This document shows, in pieces, positions 1 through 9,395 of a DNA stretch of 64,000 nt. The translations under genes were made by a program, and so were the position numbers. Below the pieces are notes generated by a model. The model was not told where the DNA came from and did not search any database. It saw only the letters and a list, made by a program, of their open reading frames with translations. The first letter of the stretch is position 1. The number at the start of each line of letters is the position of its first letter. Source of the stretch: Amycolatopsis nivea (lineage in GTDB: Bacteria > Actinomycetota > Actinomycetes > Mycobacteriales > Pseudonocardiaceae); the NCBI RefSeq assembly GCF_004522235.1, contig NZ_SDLT01000007.1, forward strand, positions 1 through 64,000, in the 5' to 3' direction.

Positions 1-34
1 TCACCCGGCTGACCAACCTCCCTGGACATCACAG

Positions 35-466
35 CTAGCCCTCGTCGGAGATCAGGGCTTCCAGCGCGGGCAGCGCGGCGATGATCGACTCGCGAGCCTC
101 GGGCGTGAGCCGGTCGAGGCGGCGGTTGAGTTCCTGCACGCGGGTCGACCGCACGCCGGAGACGAGGCGTTCGCCTTCCTCGGTGGCGCGGGCGAGCCAG
201 GCGCGCCGGTCGACCGGGTCGGATTCGCGCGTGACGTAACCGGCCTCCACCAGGGTGGCCACGATCCGCGACATCGTGGCCGCCGCGACGCCTTCCTTCG
301 CGGCGAGGTCGCCGAGGCGCAGCTCGCCGAAGTGGACGAGCGTGGCCAGCGCGGAAATCGACCCGTGTCCGGGCCCGGGCGCGCCCGCCTGGCGCAGCGA
401 GCGGGAAAGCCGCCCCACCGCTAGATACAACCGGCCCGTTACGTCCTGGACCGAGGAAAGAGTCAC
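35..466 (-). CDS. MarR-family transcriptional regulator
   Basis: A 143-residue winged-helix protein. The helix-turn-helix segment (LGDLAAKEGVAAATMSRIVA, about residues 50-70) and the wing with DPVDRRAWLA are typical of MarR, which usually acts as a dimer sensing small phenolics or oxidants. I chose the GTG at 466 because an AGAAGGAG ribosome site sits seven bases upstream and the protein then has normal family length; an in-frame start at 529 would add 21 unlike residues. It stands alone, so its target is unknown. Confidence 0.85.
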   Translation of the reverse strand: MTLSSVQDVTGRLYLAVGRLSRSLRQAGAPGPGHGSISALATLVHFGELRLGDLAAKEGVAAATMSRIVATLVEAGYVTRESDPVDRRAWLARATEEGERLVSGVRSTRVQELNRRLDRLTPEARESIIAALPALEALISDEG

Positions 467-610
467 GATCGGCTCCTTCTGACGCTGGTGCCCGCCGCTG
501 GGTGCGCCGGAAAGGGTGCCGTCAACCATACGGCGTACCCGTGCTCAATCCGTGTCAAGCGCGGGCGAAATCACCACAACCCGGCTATTCGTGCAGCTTG
601 GCCGCCCCAT

Positions 611-1234
611 TCAGAGCACCGACACGTCGAGCGGCAGCTCCGCGGGCGGCGGCAGCGGCGCGGCGGCCTCCGCCCGGAACGACTGCAGCAGGTAGCCGGC
701 GAGTCGCCGCGACGCCGCCGGTGCCGCGGCTCCCGCACCGGACCGCAGCCCGCCGTTCGCCAGCAAGATCAACGACAGGTCAGAAACCGCGAAGTCGGCC
801 CGCAGCGCACCGGCGTCCTGCGCCCGGCGGATCAACTCGGCGAACGCCCGCAACGCCCGGTCCCGCAACTCGGCGAAGGCGGCTTGATCCGGCAGCGCGG
901 TCACGATCGCGGCGGAGAAACCGTGGTTGCGCGCCTGCATCGAGCACACCTCCTCGATCACCCGGCAGAACCCGCGCCACGGATCGGGGTCGGCGAGCGC
1001 CTCGTCAAGCATGCCTGCGCACTCGGCCATCGGCTCCGCGAAAGCTTCCGCGACCAGGTCGGCCTTGGTCGGGAAATGGCGGTACACCGTGGCGACGCCC
1101 AGACCTGCGCGGCGCGCCAGCTCGCTCATCGACACGTCGAGCCCCTCGGTCTCGAACGTGCGCTCGGCGACCTCGAGGAGGTGCGCGCGATTGTGGGCGG
1201 CGTCGGTGCGCAACCGAGTCGATTTTTCCGGCAC
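611..1234 (-). CDS. TetR-family transcriptional regulator
   Basis: A 207-residue TetR protein with an N-terminal DNA-binding domain (about residues 10-60; LARRAGLGVATVYRHFPTKA is the classic recognition helix) and a C-terminal ligand domain of the TetR_C_33 sort. The start is a GTG. It is transcribed away from the dehydrogenase gene at 1292, and the 57-base gap holds two inverted repeats, so autoregulation and control of the dehydrogenase are the simplest inference. The C-terminus is alanine-rich and uninformative about the ligand. Confidence 0.88.
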   Translation of the reverse strand: MPEKSTRLRTDAAHNRAHLLEVAERTFETEGLDVSMSELARRAGLGVATVYRHFPTKADLVAEAFAEPMAECAGMLDEALADPDPWRGFCRVIEEVCSMQARNHGFSAAIVTALPDQAAFAELRDRALRAFAELIRRAQDAGALRADFAVSDLSLILLANGGLRSGAGAAAPAASRRLAGYLLQSFRAEAAAPLPPPAELPLDVSVL

Positions 1235-1238
1235 TCTC

Positions 1239-1290
1239 TCACTTTACGTGAATCGGAAGACCCTTTCCACTTTCCGTGCTAGAAGTGGAA
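1239..1290. promoter_or_regulatory. Divergent promoter region with two inverted repeats
   Basis: TTCCACTT at 1265-1272 and AAGTGGAA at 1283-1290 form a perfect 8-bp inverted repeat with a 10-base spacer, ending one base before the dehydrogenase start. A second, shorter repeat TCAC-N5-GTGA lies at 1239-1251 next to the TetR start. Both are plausible TetR operators; the assignment is inferred from position. Confidence 0.55.
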
Positions 1291-1291
1291 C

Positions 1292-2236
1292 ATGCCTTCC
1301 ATTTCGATGCGCGCCATCACCTACGACCGCTACGGACCACCGGAAGTCCTGCGCGAGACCACTGTCCCGACGCCGACGCCCGGCCCCGGCGAAGTCCTCG
1401 TCCGAGTGCGCGCGCTGACAGTCAACGGCGGCGAACTAGCCATGCGGTCCGGGAAGCTGCTTCCGTTCAGCGGCAAGCGTTTCCCCAAGCGAATCGGCGT
1501 AGACCTGGTGGGTGAGGTCGTCGATCCCGGAACCAGCCGGTTCACACCCGGCGACCTAGTCTGGGGCGGCGGGCGGCGGATGGGCACCGCCGCCGAGTAC
1601 CACGTGCTGGCCGCAGATCGACTGGACCACGTGCCAGCCGGGCTGGATCCCGCGCAGGCCGCGTCGCTGCTGGCGGGCATCACCGCGATCACCGCACTGC
1701 GGGACAAGGCCCATCTGAAACCGGGCGAACGCCTGCTGGTCCGCGGCGCGACCGGCGGGGTCGGCTTCGTGGCCACACAACTCGGCAAAGCAATGGGCGC
1801 GCACGTGACCGGTCTTGCCAGCGCCAAGAACCTTGAACTGGCACGGGATCTCGGTGCGGACGTCGCACTCGACTACCGCGATCCGGGCGACCTGGGGAAG
1901 TTCGACGTCATCCTCGACACCGTAGGCCGAGACCTAGACACGTTCCGGCAACTGCTGACCCCGCGCGGACGGATGGTCGCGATCGCGTTCGACCTCAACC
2001 GTCCGGCCCGTGCGGTTGGCTATGTCGCGGCCAATTCGCTACGACGTCGGCGGTGGGTGCGGGGGTTCAGCGGCAATCCGAAGGCAGACCTGCTGGCCGA
2101 CCTGAGCCGCTGGGTCACCGCCGGGTTGGTGCGACCGTTGGTGGACCGGGTATTTCCGCTGGCGGATATCGCGGGGGCGCATCGAGCACTCGAGGAAGGC
2201 GGGGTGCGCGGCAAAGTGGTGATCGCAGTTCCGTGA
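1292..2236 (+). CDS. Zinc-binding-family (quinone oxidoreductase-like) dehydrogenase
   Basis: A 314-residue medium-chain dehydrogenase/reductase. The N-terminal GroES-like fold (residues 6-120) is followed by a Rossmann domain with the nucleotide loop GATGGVGFVATQLG near residue 150. The catalytic and structural zinc cysteines are absent, so it belongs with the zinc-free NAD(P)H quinone oxidoreductases or enoyl reductases. There is no Shine-Dalgarno before ATG 1292, which lies inside the operator region and may be leaderless; ATG 1307 is an alternative. It is divergent from the TetR gene and probably controlled by it. A piece of its 3' end recurs at 2548-2619. Confidence 0.85.
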   Translation: MPSISMRAITYDRYGPPEVLRETTVPTPTPGPGEVLVRVRALTVNGGELAMRSGKLLPFSGKRFPKRIGVDLVGEVVDPGTSRFTPGDLVWGGGRRMGTAAEYHVLAADRLDHVPAGLDPAQAASLLAGITAITALRDKAHLKPGERLLVRGATGGVGFVATQLGKAMGAHVTGLASAKNLELARDLGADVALDYRDPGDLGKFDVILDTVGRDLDTFRQLLTPRGRMVAIAFDLNRPARAVGYVAANSLRRRRWVRGFSGNPKADLLADLSRWVTAGLVRPLVDRVFPLADIAGAHRALEEGGVRGKVVIAVP

Positions 2237-2277
2237 AGTGCGCGCACCGGCGCTGACGCACCCTGGCCGACCAGCTG

Positions 2278-2529
2278 TTAAGCCTTTCCCGCGTTAGCTT
2301 TGAAGAGACACTCGAGCTGGTCGCCGCTCTGATTTTCCCGATGAATGTGCAGGCTGGCGGCATCAGCGAAGCCCTTCCGCTCACCACCGTCAATCTCGAC
2401 AAGCAAGCGCGGATACCTCGGCCGAGGTTGCTGGTCAACAGACCACAGAGCCACTGGGCCGCCGTGCCCGATGCTCAATCCGATTTCCGAAACGCCGGAA
2501 AACAGGAGTTCTCGCTTCAAGCCACTCAC
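2278..2529 (-). CDS. Small hypothetical protein, truncated paralogue of the gene at 2591-3010
   Basis: An 83-residue reading frame starting at GTG 2529 with GGGAGGA seven bases upstream. Its C-terminal half (GPVALWSVD, RLLVEIDGGERKGFADAASL) matches the protein encoded at 2591-3010 (GPLSLVVVD, HMLIEIHGSDQRGFVAAGGV), so the two are paralogues and this one lacks the N-terminal domain. The open frame continues upstream to 2739 but there it is merely antisense to a dehydrogenase gene fragment. It may be a decaying copy. The family is a conserved actinobacterial protein of unknown function as far as I can tell. Confidence 0.45.
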   Translation of the reverse strand: MSGLKRELLFSGVSEIGLSIGHGGPVALWSVDQQPRPRYPRLLVEIDGGERKGFADAASLHIHRENQSGDQLECLFKANAGKA

Positions 2530-2547
2530 GAACCGTTCCTCCCACAC

Positions 2548-2619
2548 GGCAATCCGAAGGCAGACCTGCTCACCGACCTGAGCCAGTGGGTCACCGCCGG
2601 GTTGATCCGACCTCGCTGA
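2548..2619 (+). pseudogene. Duplicated 3' fragment of the dehydrogenase gene
   Basis: Bases 2548-2614 match 2071-2137 at about 60 of 67 positions, in the same orientation. Translated, GNPKADLLTDLSQWVTAGLI mirrors GNPKADLLADLSRWVTAGLV of the intact enzyme, then a stop follows at 2617-2619. It has no promoter or start of its own. It separates two related hypothetical genes and marks a past tandem duplication followed by deletion. Confidence 0.75.
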
Positions 2620-3010
2620 CACCCCCATCACCTGTCGCTTTGCCGGTCGCGTAGATAAGTTCCCCTTCACCGTCATCCCGCGTTCCACGAGTAATGCGAA
2701 CACCACCGGCCGCGACGAAGCCCCGCTGGTCGCTTCCATGAATCTCGATCAGCATATGCGGAAACTTCGACGTCTCCCGGTACGAAGGATGATGATCGAC
2801 CACCACTAACGACAGCGGACCACTGTAGCGGATAACCGTCTCCACCATCGAAACAGTGTGGAACAGGATTCGAATTACGTCCGAACCCTCATCGAATTCA
2901 GCACTGCGAAACAGCAGTTGCGAGTGACCGGAACCGTAGCGCCAGAGCAGGAAGCTTCTCTCACTCGACCACAGCACTTCCTTCGTATGATCGTTCAAAG
3001 GGGGTCTCAC
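2591..3010 (-). CDS. Conserved hypothetical protein
   Basis: A 139-residue protein with no signal peptide or membrane segment. The N-terminus (LWSSERSFLLWRYGSGHSQL, residues 13-32) resembles small actinobacterial proteins of unknown function. The last dozen residues are read antisense through the dehydrogenase fragment, so the natural stop was probably lost and the C-terminus extended. The start at GTG 3010 is uncertain. It is a paralogue of the shorter frame at 2278-2529. I do not recognise a function. Confidence 0.5.
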   Translation of the reverse strand: MRPPLNDHTKEVLWSSERSFLLWRYGSGHSQLLFRSAEFDEGSDVIRILFHTVSMVETVIRYSGPLSLVVVDHHPSYRETSKFPHMLIEIHGSDQRGFVAAGGVRITRGTRDDGEGELIYATGKATGDGGVSEVGSTRR

Positions 3011-3049
3011 CTTCGTCCCGACGCCGTACCGATGGAGGGCAAGTGCACA

Positions 3050-5093
<2,044 letters not shown>

Positions 5094-5099
5094 AGTGGA

Positions 5100-5196
5100 A
5101 TCACGCTCCCTGCGCCGGCATGACCCGGATCAGGTTCCACGGTCGGAGCGGCAGCTCCCTCTCAGCCCGTTGCCTCGGGCTCCCGTGCGGACTCCC
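5100..5196 (-). promoter_or_regulatory. TPP riboswitch (THI element)
   Basis: On the minus strand the conserved THI-box elements appear in order: GGGAGCCCGAGG, GGGCTGAGAGGG, then AACCTGATCCGGGTCATGCC and GGCGCAGGGAGCG just before thiO. These are the pyrimidine- and pyrophosphate-sensing arms. CACG near the 5' end can pair with CGTG at the 3' end to close P1. The AGGGAG at 5105-5110 is the only ribosome-site-like sequence before thiO, so sequestration of translation initiation when TPP is bound is likely. Confidence 0.95.
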
Positions 5197-5213
5197 ACAC
5201 CGTAGCGCGCGGG

Positions 5214-5219
5214 TAACGT
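5214..5219 (+). promoter_or_regulatory. Predicted -10 element of leaderless thiE
   Basis: TAACGT lies seven bases before the thiE ATG, the spacing seen for leaderless actinobacterial messages. No ribosome site is visible. The matching -35 would fall in the DNA that encodes the 5' edge of the oppositely oriented riboswitch. Position-based inference. Confidence 0.45.
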
Positions 5220-5226
5220 CACCGCC

Positions 5227-5892
5227 ATGCCTGCCTTGACCGGAGACCAAATTCGCACCCGGCTAGCCGACGCCCGGCTGTACCTGTGCACCGACGCCCG
5301 CGCCTCCCGAGGCGACCTGGCCGAGTTCGCCGACGCAGCCTTGGCGGGCGGCGTGGACATCATCCAACTGCGGGACAAGACCGGCGGCGCCCCGCTCGAG
5401 GCCAAGCAGGAGATCGCAGCACTGGAAGTCCTGGCAGAGGCCTGCGCCCGACACGGAGCGCTGCTCTCGGTAAACGACCGAGCGGACGTAGCGCTGGCCG
5501 TCGGCGCCGACGTCCTGCACCTGGGCCAAGACGACATCCCAGTCTCCCTGGCCCGACGAGTCCTAGGCGACGACGTAGTCATCGGCCGATCCACCCATTC
5601 GGAGGAGCAAGCCACAGCAGCCGCCACCGAGGCAGGAGTGAACTACTTCTGCACCGGCCCCTGCTGGCCCACCCCGACCAAGCCCGGCCGCTTCGCCCCC
5701 GGCCTGGACCTGGTCCGCTCAACCGCAGCGAGCAACACCGAACGCCCGTGGTTCGCCATCGGCGGCATCGACGAACCCCGCCTACCCGAAGTACTGGCCG
5801 CAGGCGCAACCCGAATCGTCGTCGTCCGAGCAATCACCGAGGCGGAAGACCCCAAAGCAGCCGCACAAACCCTACGAGCCCACCTGGGATAA
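5227..5892 (+). CDS. thiE: Thiamine phosphate synthase ThiE
   Basis: A 221-residue TIM-barrel enzyme that joins HMP pyrophosphate and thiazole phosphate to give thiamine phosphate. Family motifs are all present: IIQLRDK near residue 45, [20 protein letters not shown] near 80, STHS near 120, [11 protein letters not shown] near 140 and the phosphate-binding AIGGI near 178. It is transcribed divergently from thiOSG and is not downstream of the riboswitch. It is followed by a long bidirectional hairpin. Codon use in the second half is notably rich in CCA/CGA/GTA codons compared with its neighbours. Confidence 0.96.
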   Translation: MPALTGDQIRTRLADARLYLCTDARASRGDLAEFADAALAGGVDIIQLRDKTGGAPLEAKQEIAALEVLAEACARHGALLSVNDRADVALAVGADVLHLGQDDIPVSLARRVLGDDVVIGRSTHSEEQATAAATEAGVNYFCTGPCWPTPTKPGRFAPGLDLVRSTAASNTERPWFAIGGIDEPRLPEVLAAGATRIVVVRAITEAEDPKAAAQTLRAHLG

Positions 5893-5906
5893 CCACGCCC
5901 GCCGAC

Positions 5907-5968
5907 GCACCCAACGAGCGAGGCACCTAGCCCCACCCGCAGCCAGTGCACCCAACGAGCGAGGCACC
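5907..5968 (+). repeat. Pair of 21-bp direct repeats
   Basis: GCACCCAACGAGCGAGGCAC(C) occurs at 5907-5927 and again at 5948-5968, 41 bases apart, in the non-coding space after thiE. The leading GCACCCAA is shared with the 30-bp units at 8011-8160, suggesting one family of intergenic repeats. Confidence 0.7.
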
Positions 5969-5980
5969 CACACCTCCCCC

Positions 5981-6087
5981 GCACCCCGATACGAAGCTCT
6001 CCTGCGGTTCGGGGGTGCTTGTCAAGGCATCTTTCCCGCCTTGACAAGCACCCCCGAACCGTCAGCACAATCAAGCTTCGGGGTGCC
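5981..6087. terminator. Long bidirectional hairpin between convergent genes
   Basis: GGTTCGGGGGTGCTTGTCAA and three more bases (6006-6028) pair perfectly with 6038-6060 across a 9-base loop; C6005-G6061 extends this to 24 bp. Outside it GCACCCCGA (5981-5989) and the AGCTTCG/GGGTGC segments at 6074-6086 can pair again with a small bulge. No T-tract follows, as is usual for actinobacteria. It sits between thiE and the convergent gene ending at 6128, so it probably terminates both. Confidence 0.75.
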
Positions 6088-6127
6088 CCACGCACGCCAG
6101 AGAGCAATGTCGCCGCCAGGCGACGAG

Positions 6128-6907
6128 CTACTCCCCACCATTAGACGGAACCACAGGCGCAGTAGCCGTCTGACTGCCACTAGGCGCCTGCGAACTACTA
6201 GACGGCTTAGACGAAGAAGTCGGTGCCTGACTCTCCCGCGTAGCCGGCGAAGACGGCGGCGCACTAGCCGTAGTAGTAGGCGTAGACGTCGAACCGTTAG
6301 ACCGAGACTCCCCAGTCGGCGGCGCCTGCGGCTGAGTACTGGGCGTGTTGTCCGGATGATCATCCCGCGGCTGACTGGTCTCCGGCTGCCGAGGAATCAA
6401 CCCAGTCGACACATTCCCCTGAGTCGTCCAGTCAATCCCCACCAGCACAACCAGCGCCACGACAAACGCGACCACACTGGACGCGATGATCAACGGCCAC
6501 CGCATCTTCCGCAGCTTCTCGCCCAGACCTTCAGCCGCATCCGGCTGAGTAGGACGCAACCGAACCGTCGGCATGTTCGCCACGTCAGCATCGACATGCA
6601 CCGTCGCCGCGTCGCCGGAACCGGATTCCCGCACCGCCTCCACCGGCACCAGCGCGCCCCTGCTGCGCCGGGCAGCCGTCTCCATCGCCTTCCGCGCGGC
6701 ATCGCGAGTGCGCTGCAAAGACCGCAGGTACAACTCGCCGCCGACGGTGCTGACCACACTGGCCACCCCGGCGCCGATGACTGTTCCCGCGACCCCCAGC
6801 GTCGAACCCAGCAACGCGGCGGTGACCGCCGCGAGCGCCGCGGCGAGCACCGAGGTCATGCGGAGTTTCTTCTTGTCCTCCGCGGTTTCCTTCTGCTCCT
6901 CGCTCAT
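6128..6907 (-). CDS. Membrane protein with a long Ser/Pro/Thr-rich tail
   Basis: About 259 residues from ATG 6907; an upstream in-frame start at 6952 is possible. A charged N-terminus (residues 1-15) is followed by one long hydrophobic stretch or a helical hairpin (16-60), a central soluble part with many Arg and Glu, a clear membrane helix around residues 138-158 (PLIIASSVVAFVVALVVLVG), and a low-complexity tail of about 95 residues rich in Ser, Pro and Thr that is probably outside the cell. The architecture is common among actinobacterial envelope proteins of unknown function. I do not recognise a family. Confidence 0.7.
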   Translation of the reverse strand: MSEEQKETAEDKKKLRMTSVLAAALAAVTAALLGSTLGVAGTVIGAGVASVVSTVGGELYLRSLQRTRDAARKAMETAARRSRGALVPVEAVRESGSGDAATVHVDADVANMPTVRLRPTQPDAAEGLGEKLRKMRWPLIIASSVVAFVVALVVLVGIDWTTQGNVSTGLIPRQPETSQPRDDHPDNTPSTQPQAPPTGESRSNGSTSTPTTTASAPPSSPATRESQAPTSSSKPSSSSQAPSGSQTATAPVVPSNGGE

Positions 6908-7061
6908 GATTCCGATCTGATCGTTTCCCAGCCCTGTTCCCTGCTTCTTCAACGGTTAAGTCGTCCGAGGTGCTCCCTTCGTTGCCCCAGCGTGAGGGAC
7001 GCCACGTTGACTGTCCACAATGGATAGACTAAAGCTCACACTTTCCTGACATACTCGCCTC

Positions 7062-8006
7062 ATGCACCTCGTGACGATCTCCGACATCGAAACCGCGGCC
7101 GGACGGCTGAAGGGCACCGCGGTGCACACCCCGCTGCTGCGCCAGCTCTGGGTTCCCGGCGAATTCTGGGTAAAACCCGAGAGCCTGCAACCGATCGGCG
7201 CGTTCAAGATCCGCGGCGCGTACAACGCGATCGCCGCGCTCACCGACGCCGAACGGGAACGCGGCGTGGTCGCGTATTCGAGCGGCAACCACGCGCAAGC
7301 GGTCGCCTACGCCGCGCGCGAATTCGGGATCACCGCGGTGATCGTGGTGCCGGACGTCACGCCGCGGCTGAAGGTCGAAGCGACCCGCCGCTGGGGCGCG
7401 GAAGTTCGCGAAGTGCCGATCGCGGAACGGGAATCGGCGGCGCTCGCCCTCGCCGAGGAACGCGGCCTCACGCTGATCCCGCCGTTCGACCACCCGGACA
7501 TCATCGCCGGGCAGGGCACCGTCGGGCTGGAGATCGCACAGGACCTCCCGGACGTCGAGACTGTGCTGGTCCCGATCAGCGGCGGCGGCTTCGCCTCCGG
7601 GGTCGGCGTGGCGATCAAGGCGAAGTGCCCGAACGCGAAGGTCTACGGCGTCGAACCGGAACTGGCCGCCGACACCGCCGCCAGCCTCGCCGCGGGCGAG
7701 ATCGTGGAGTGGCCCATCACGGACCGCGCCCGAACCATTGCGGACGGCCTGCGCGCGCAACCGTCCGAGCTCACGTTCGCGCACCTGCGGCACGTCCTGG
7801 ACGGCGTGATCACGGTGACCGAGGACGAAATCCGCGACACCGTCCGCGCGCTCGCCCAGCAGGGCCGCCTGGTGACGGAACCCAGCGGCGCGACCGCTCC
7901 GGCCGCCTACCTGCACCACGCCGACGAACTCCCCGGCGGACGCACCGTCGCGGTCGTTTCCGGCGGCAACATCGATCCGGCGATGCTGGCCGAACTGCTC
8001 GCCTAG
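7062..8006 (+). CDS. Threonine/serine ammonia-lyase (PLP fold II)
   Basis: A 314-residue PLP enzyme of the threonine dehydratase/serine racemase family. The lysine that binds PLP is in SLQPIGAFKIRGAYN (residues 45-59), SSGNHAQAVAYAA (near 75) contacts the cofactor, and SGGGFASG near 178 cradles the phosphate. It has no C-terminal regulatory ACT domain, so it resembles the catabolic rather than the isoleucine-biosynthetic enzyme; serine racemase or hydroxyaspartate dehydratase activity cannot be excluded. No ribosome site precedes the ATG and CATACT lies six bases upstream, so it may be leaderless. It runs straight into a 30-bp repeat array. Confidence 0.85.
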   Translation: MHLVTISDIETAAGRLKGTAVHTPLLRQLWVPGEFWVKPESLQPIGAFKIRGAYNAIAALTDAERERGVVAYSSGNHAQAVAYAAREFGITAVIVVPDVTPRLKVEATRRWGAEVREVPIAERESAALALAEERGLTLIPPFDHPDIIAGQGTVGLEIAQDLPDVETVLVPISGGGFASGVGVAIKAKCPNAKVYGVEPELAADTAASLAAGEIVEWPITDRARTIADGLRAQPSELTFAHLRHVLDGVITVTEDEIRDTVRALAQQGRLVTEPSGATAPAAYLHHADELPGGRTVAVVSGGNIDPAMLAELLA

Positions 8007-8010
8007 CCGA

Positions 8011-8160
8011 GCACCCAATGCGGCGCTCGGTGCATCTAGCGCACCCAATGCGGCATTCGGTGCGTCTAGCGCACCCAATGCGGCGCTCGGTGCGTCTAGC
8101 GCACCCAAAGTGGCGTTCGGTGCGTTTAGCGCACCCAAAGTGGCATTGGGGATGTTCAAG
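8011..8160 (+). repeat. Tandem array of five 30-bp units
   Basis: Five abutting units of exactly 30 bases start at 8011, 8041, 8071, 8101 and 8131. Each begins GCACCCAA and units 1-4 end in TTAGC or CTAGC; the last unit diverges after 18 bases. Within a unit GCACC and GGTGC can pair across about 12 bases, so each unit could form a small hairpin. It fills the whole gap between two convergent genes and probably acts as a terminator or a spacer. The length is a multiple of three, so both strands appear open, but the peptide would be pure repeat. Confidence 0.9.
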
Positions 8161-8165
8161 GCCGG

Positions 8166-8855
8166 TCACCAGTTGACGGTCTGCGCCTGCCGGTCCAGGT
8201 AGTGCAGCCCGCCCTTGCCCGCCCAAGCTTCGATCGTGTCGGCGACTCCGGGGATGCTCTCGTCGACGGTCAGCCGCGCGCTCGGGCCGCCCAGGTCCGT
8301 CTTCACCCAGCCCGGCGCCATCAGCAGCAGGGTGCGCGGGTCGTCGGCGTGCCGTGCGGCGAAGCTGCGCATGAGCTGGTTCAGCGCGGATTTGCTCGCC
8401 CGGTAGACCTCGAAGCCGCCGTTCGTGTTGCCGGAGACGCTGCCCTGGCCCGACGACATCACGCCGATGGTGCCCGTCGAGGGAACCAGGTCCTGCAGGG
8501 TTTCGACAACGCGCATCGGGCTCAGCGCGTTGGTCACCATGACCTGGGTGAAGTCCTCGGTGGACACGTCGGCGAAGGTCGCCGAGGGGTCGGTCGTGTA
8601 GTTGGTCCCGGCGTTGACGAACAGCAGGTCGAACCGGCCCGACCGGGCACGCAGCGCGGCGACCTGCTCGGGCGCCGTGATGTCGACGGTCTCCACCGTC
8701 AACCTGCCCTCGGCCGATTTGGCCAGCTCGTGCAGTGCGGACGGCGTGCGTTCGGTCGCGGTGACCTGCCAGCCGCGACGGAGGAACTCGGCGGCCAGCG
8801 CGTAGCCGAGCCCCCGCGACGCCCCGATGATCAACGCGCTCTTGCCTGTGGTCAT
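8166..8855 (-). CDS. Short-chain dehydrogenase/reductase
   Basis: A 229-residue classical SDR. The NAD(P) loop is GASRGLG (residues 11-17), NAG is at about 85-87, and the catalytic Ser and YxxxK are in SSGQGS and YRASK near residue 150. It starts at ATG 8855 after an AAGGGGAAG site. A perfect 14-bp palindrome lies 14 bases upstream, and the divergent MarR gene at 8943 is the obvious regulator. The substrate is unknown; such pairs commonly respond to reactive aldehydes or xenobiotics. Confidence 0.88.
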   Translation of the reverse strand: MTTGKSALIIGASRGLGYALAAEFLRRGWQVTATERTPSALHELAKSAEGRLTVETVDITAPEQVAALRARSGRFDLLFVNAGTNYTTDPSATFADVSTEDFTQVMVTNALSPMRVVETLQDLVPSTGTIGVMSSGQGSVSGNTNGGFEVYRASKSALNQLMRSFAARHADDPRTLLLMAPGWVKTDLGGPSARLTVDESIPGVADTIEAWAGKGGLHYLDRQAQTVNW

Positions 8856-8868
8856 GACTTCCCCTTAG

Positions 8869-8925
8869 CTATCAATTGATAGTTAACCTACTTCGCCGGG
8901 GAGATACCTGTCAAACGATAGGTAT
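8869..8925. promoter_or_regulatory. Two palindromic operators for the MarR gene
   Basis: CTATCAATTGATAG (8869-8882) is a perfect 14-bp palindrome beside the SDR start. ATACCT-N10-AGGTAT (8904-8925) is a second perfect inverted repeat just before the -10-like TACGCT (8931-8936) of the MarR gene. Both share a CTATC/GATAG-like core. They are placed to repress both directions. Confidence 0.7.
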
Positions 8926-8942
8926 TGGGCTACGCTGGCCGG

Positions 8943-9371
8943 GTGAAAGACGAACAGCTCTTCGAGTTGGCCGACCTGATCCTCGCGGTGGCCCGGCACA
9001 TCAACGCCGCCAAGGAAGCCAATGCCGAGTCGGGGACGCCGCTGGAAGGAGCGGTGATGCGGTTCGTCGACCGGCACCCCGGAACGACGGTCAACGCCGC
9101 GGCCGAGGCGACCCAGATGATCTCCAGCAACGTCAGCCGAGCCGTGCGGGGCCTGGAGAACAAGGGGCTGCTGCGCCGCGAAGCCGATCCCGACGACGCC
9201 CGCCGAGTACGGCTCTACCCCACCGACAAGGCAGCGGAGAACCTGCAACGGCTGCGCGACACATGGTCCGCTCTGCTGGAGGGAACGAAACCGGCCGAGG
9301 CCAGCGCCTTGATCACTGCCTTGCAGAGCATCGAGACCCGGCTAGTCGCCCGATCCCGCAGCACCACGTAG
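8943..9371 (+). CDS. MarR-family transcriptional regulator
   Basis: A 142-residue MarR protein. The recognition helix region is AAEATQMISSNVSRAVRGLE (about residues 57-76) and the wing carries DPDDARRVRLYPTD. GTG 8943 is preceded by TACGCT at six bases and by no ribosome site, so translation is probably leaderless. The inverted repeat at 8904-8925 overlaps the expected -35 region, which fits autorepression. It is divergent from the SDR gene. Confidence 0.85.
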   Translation: MKDEQLFELADLILAVARHINAAKEANAESGTPLEGAVMRFVDRHPGTTVNAAAEATQMISSNVSRAVRGLENKGLLRREADPDDARRVRLYPTDKAAENLQRLRDTWSALLEGTKPAEASALITALQSIETRLVARSRSTT

Positions 9372-9395
9372 GCCAGCCAGCATTCCCACAAAGAA

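Noticed and set aside
7029-8159. Minus-strand frame giving a repeated NATLGALDAP-type peptide
   Set aside because: The peptide is only the translation of the 30-bp repeat array, and the rest is antisense to the dehydratase gene.
8011-8160. CRISPR array
   Set aside because: The units abut without variable spacers and no cas genes are nearby.
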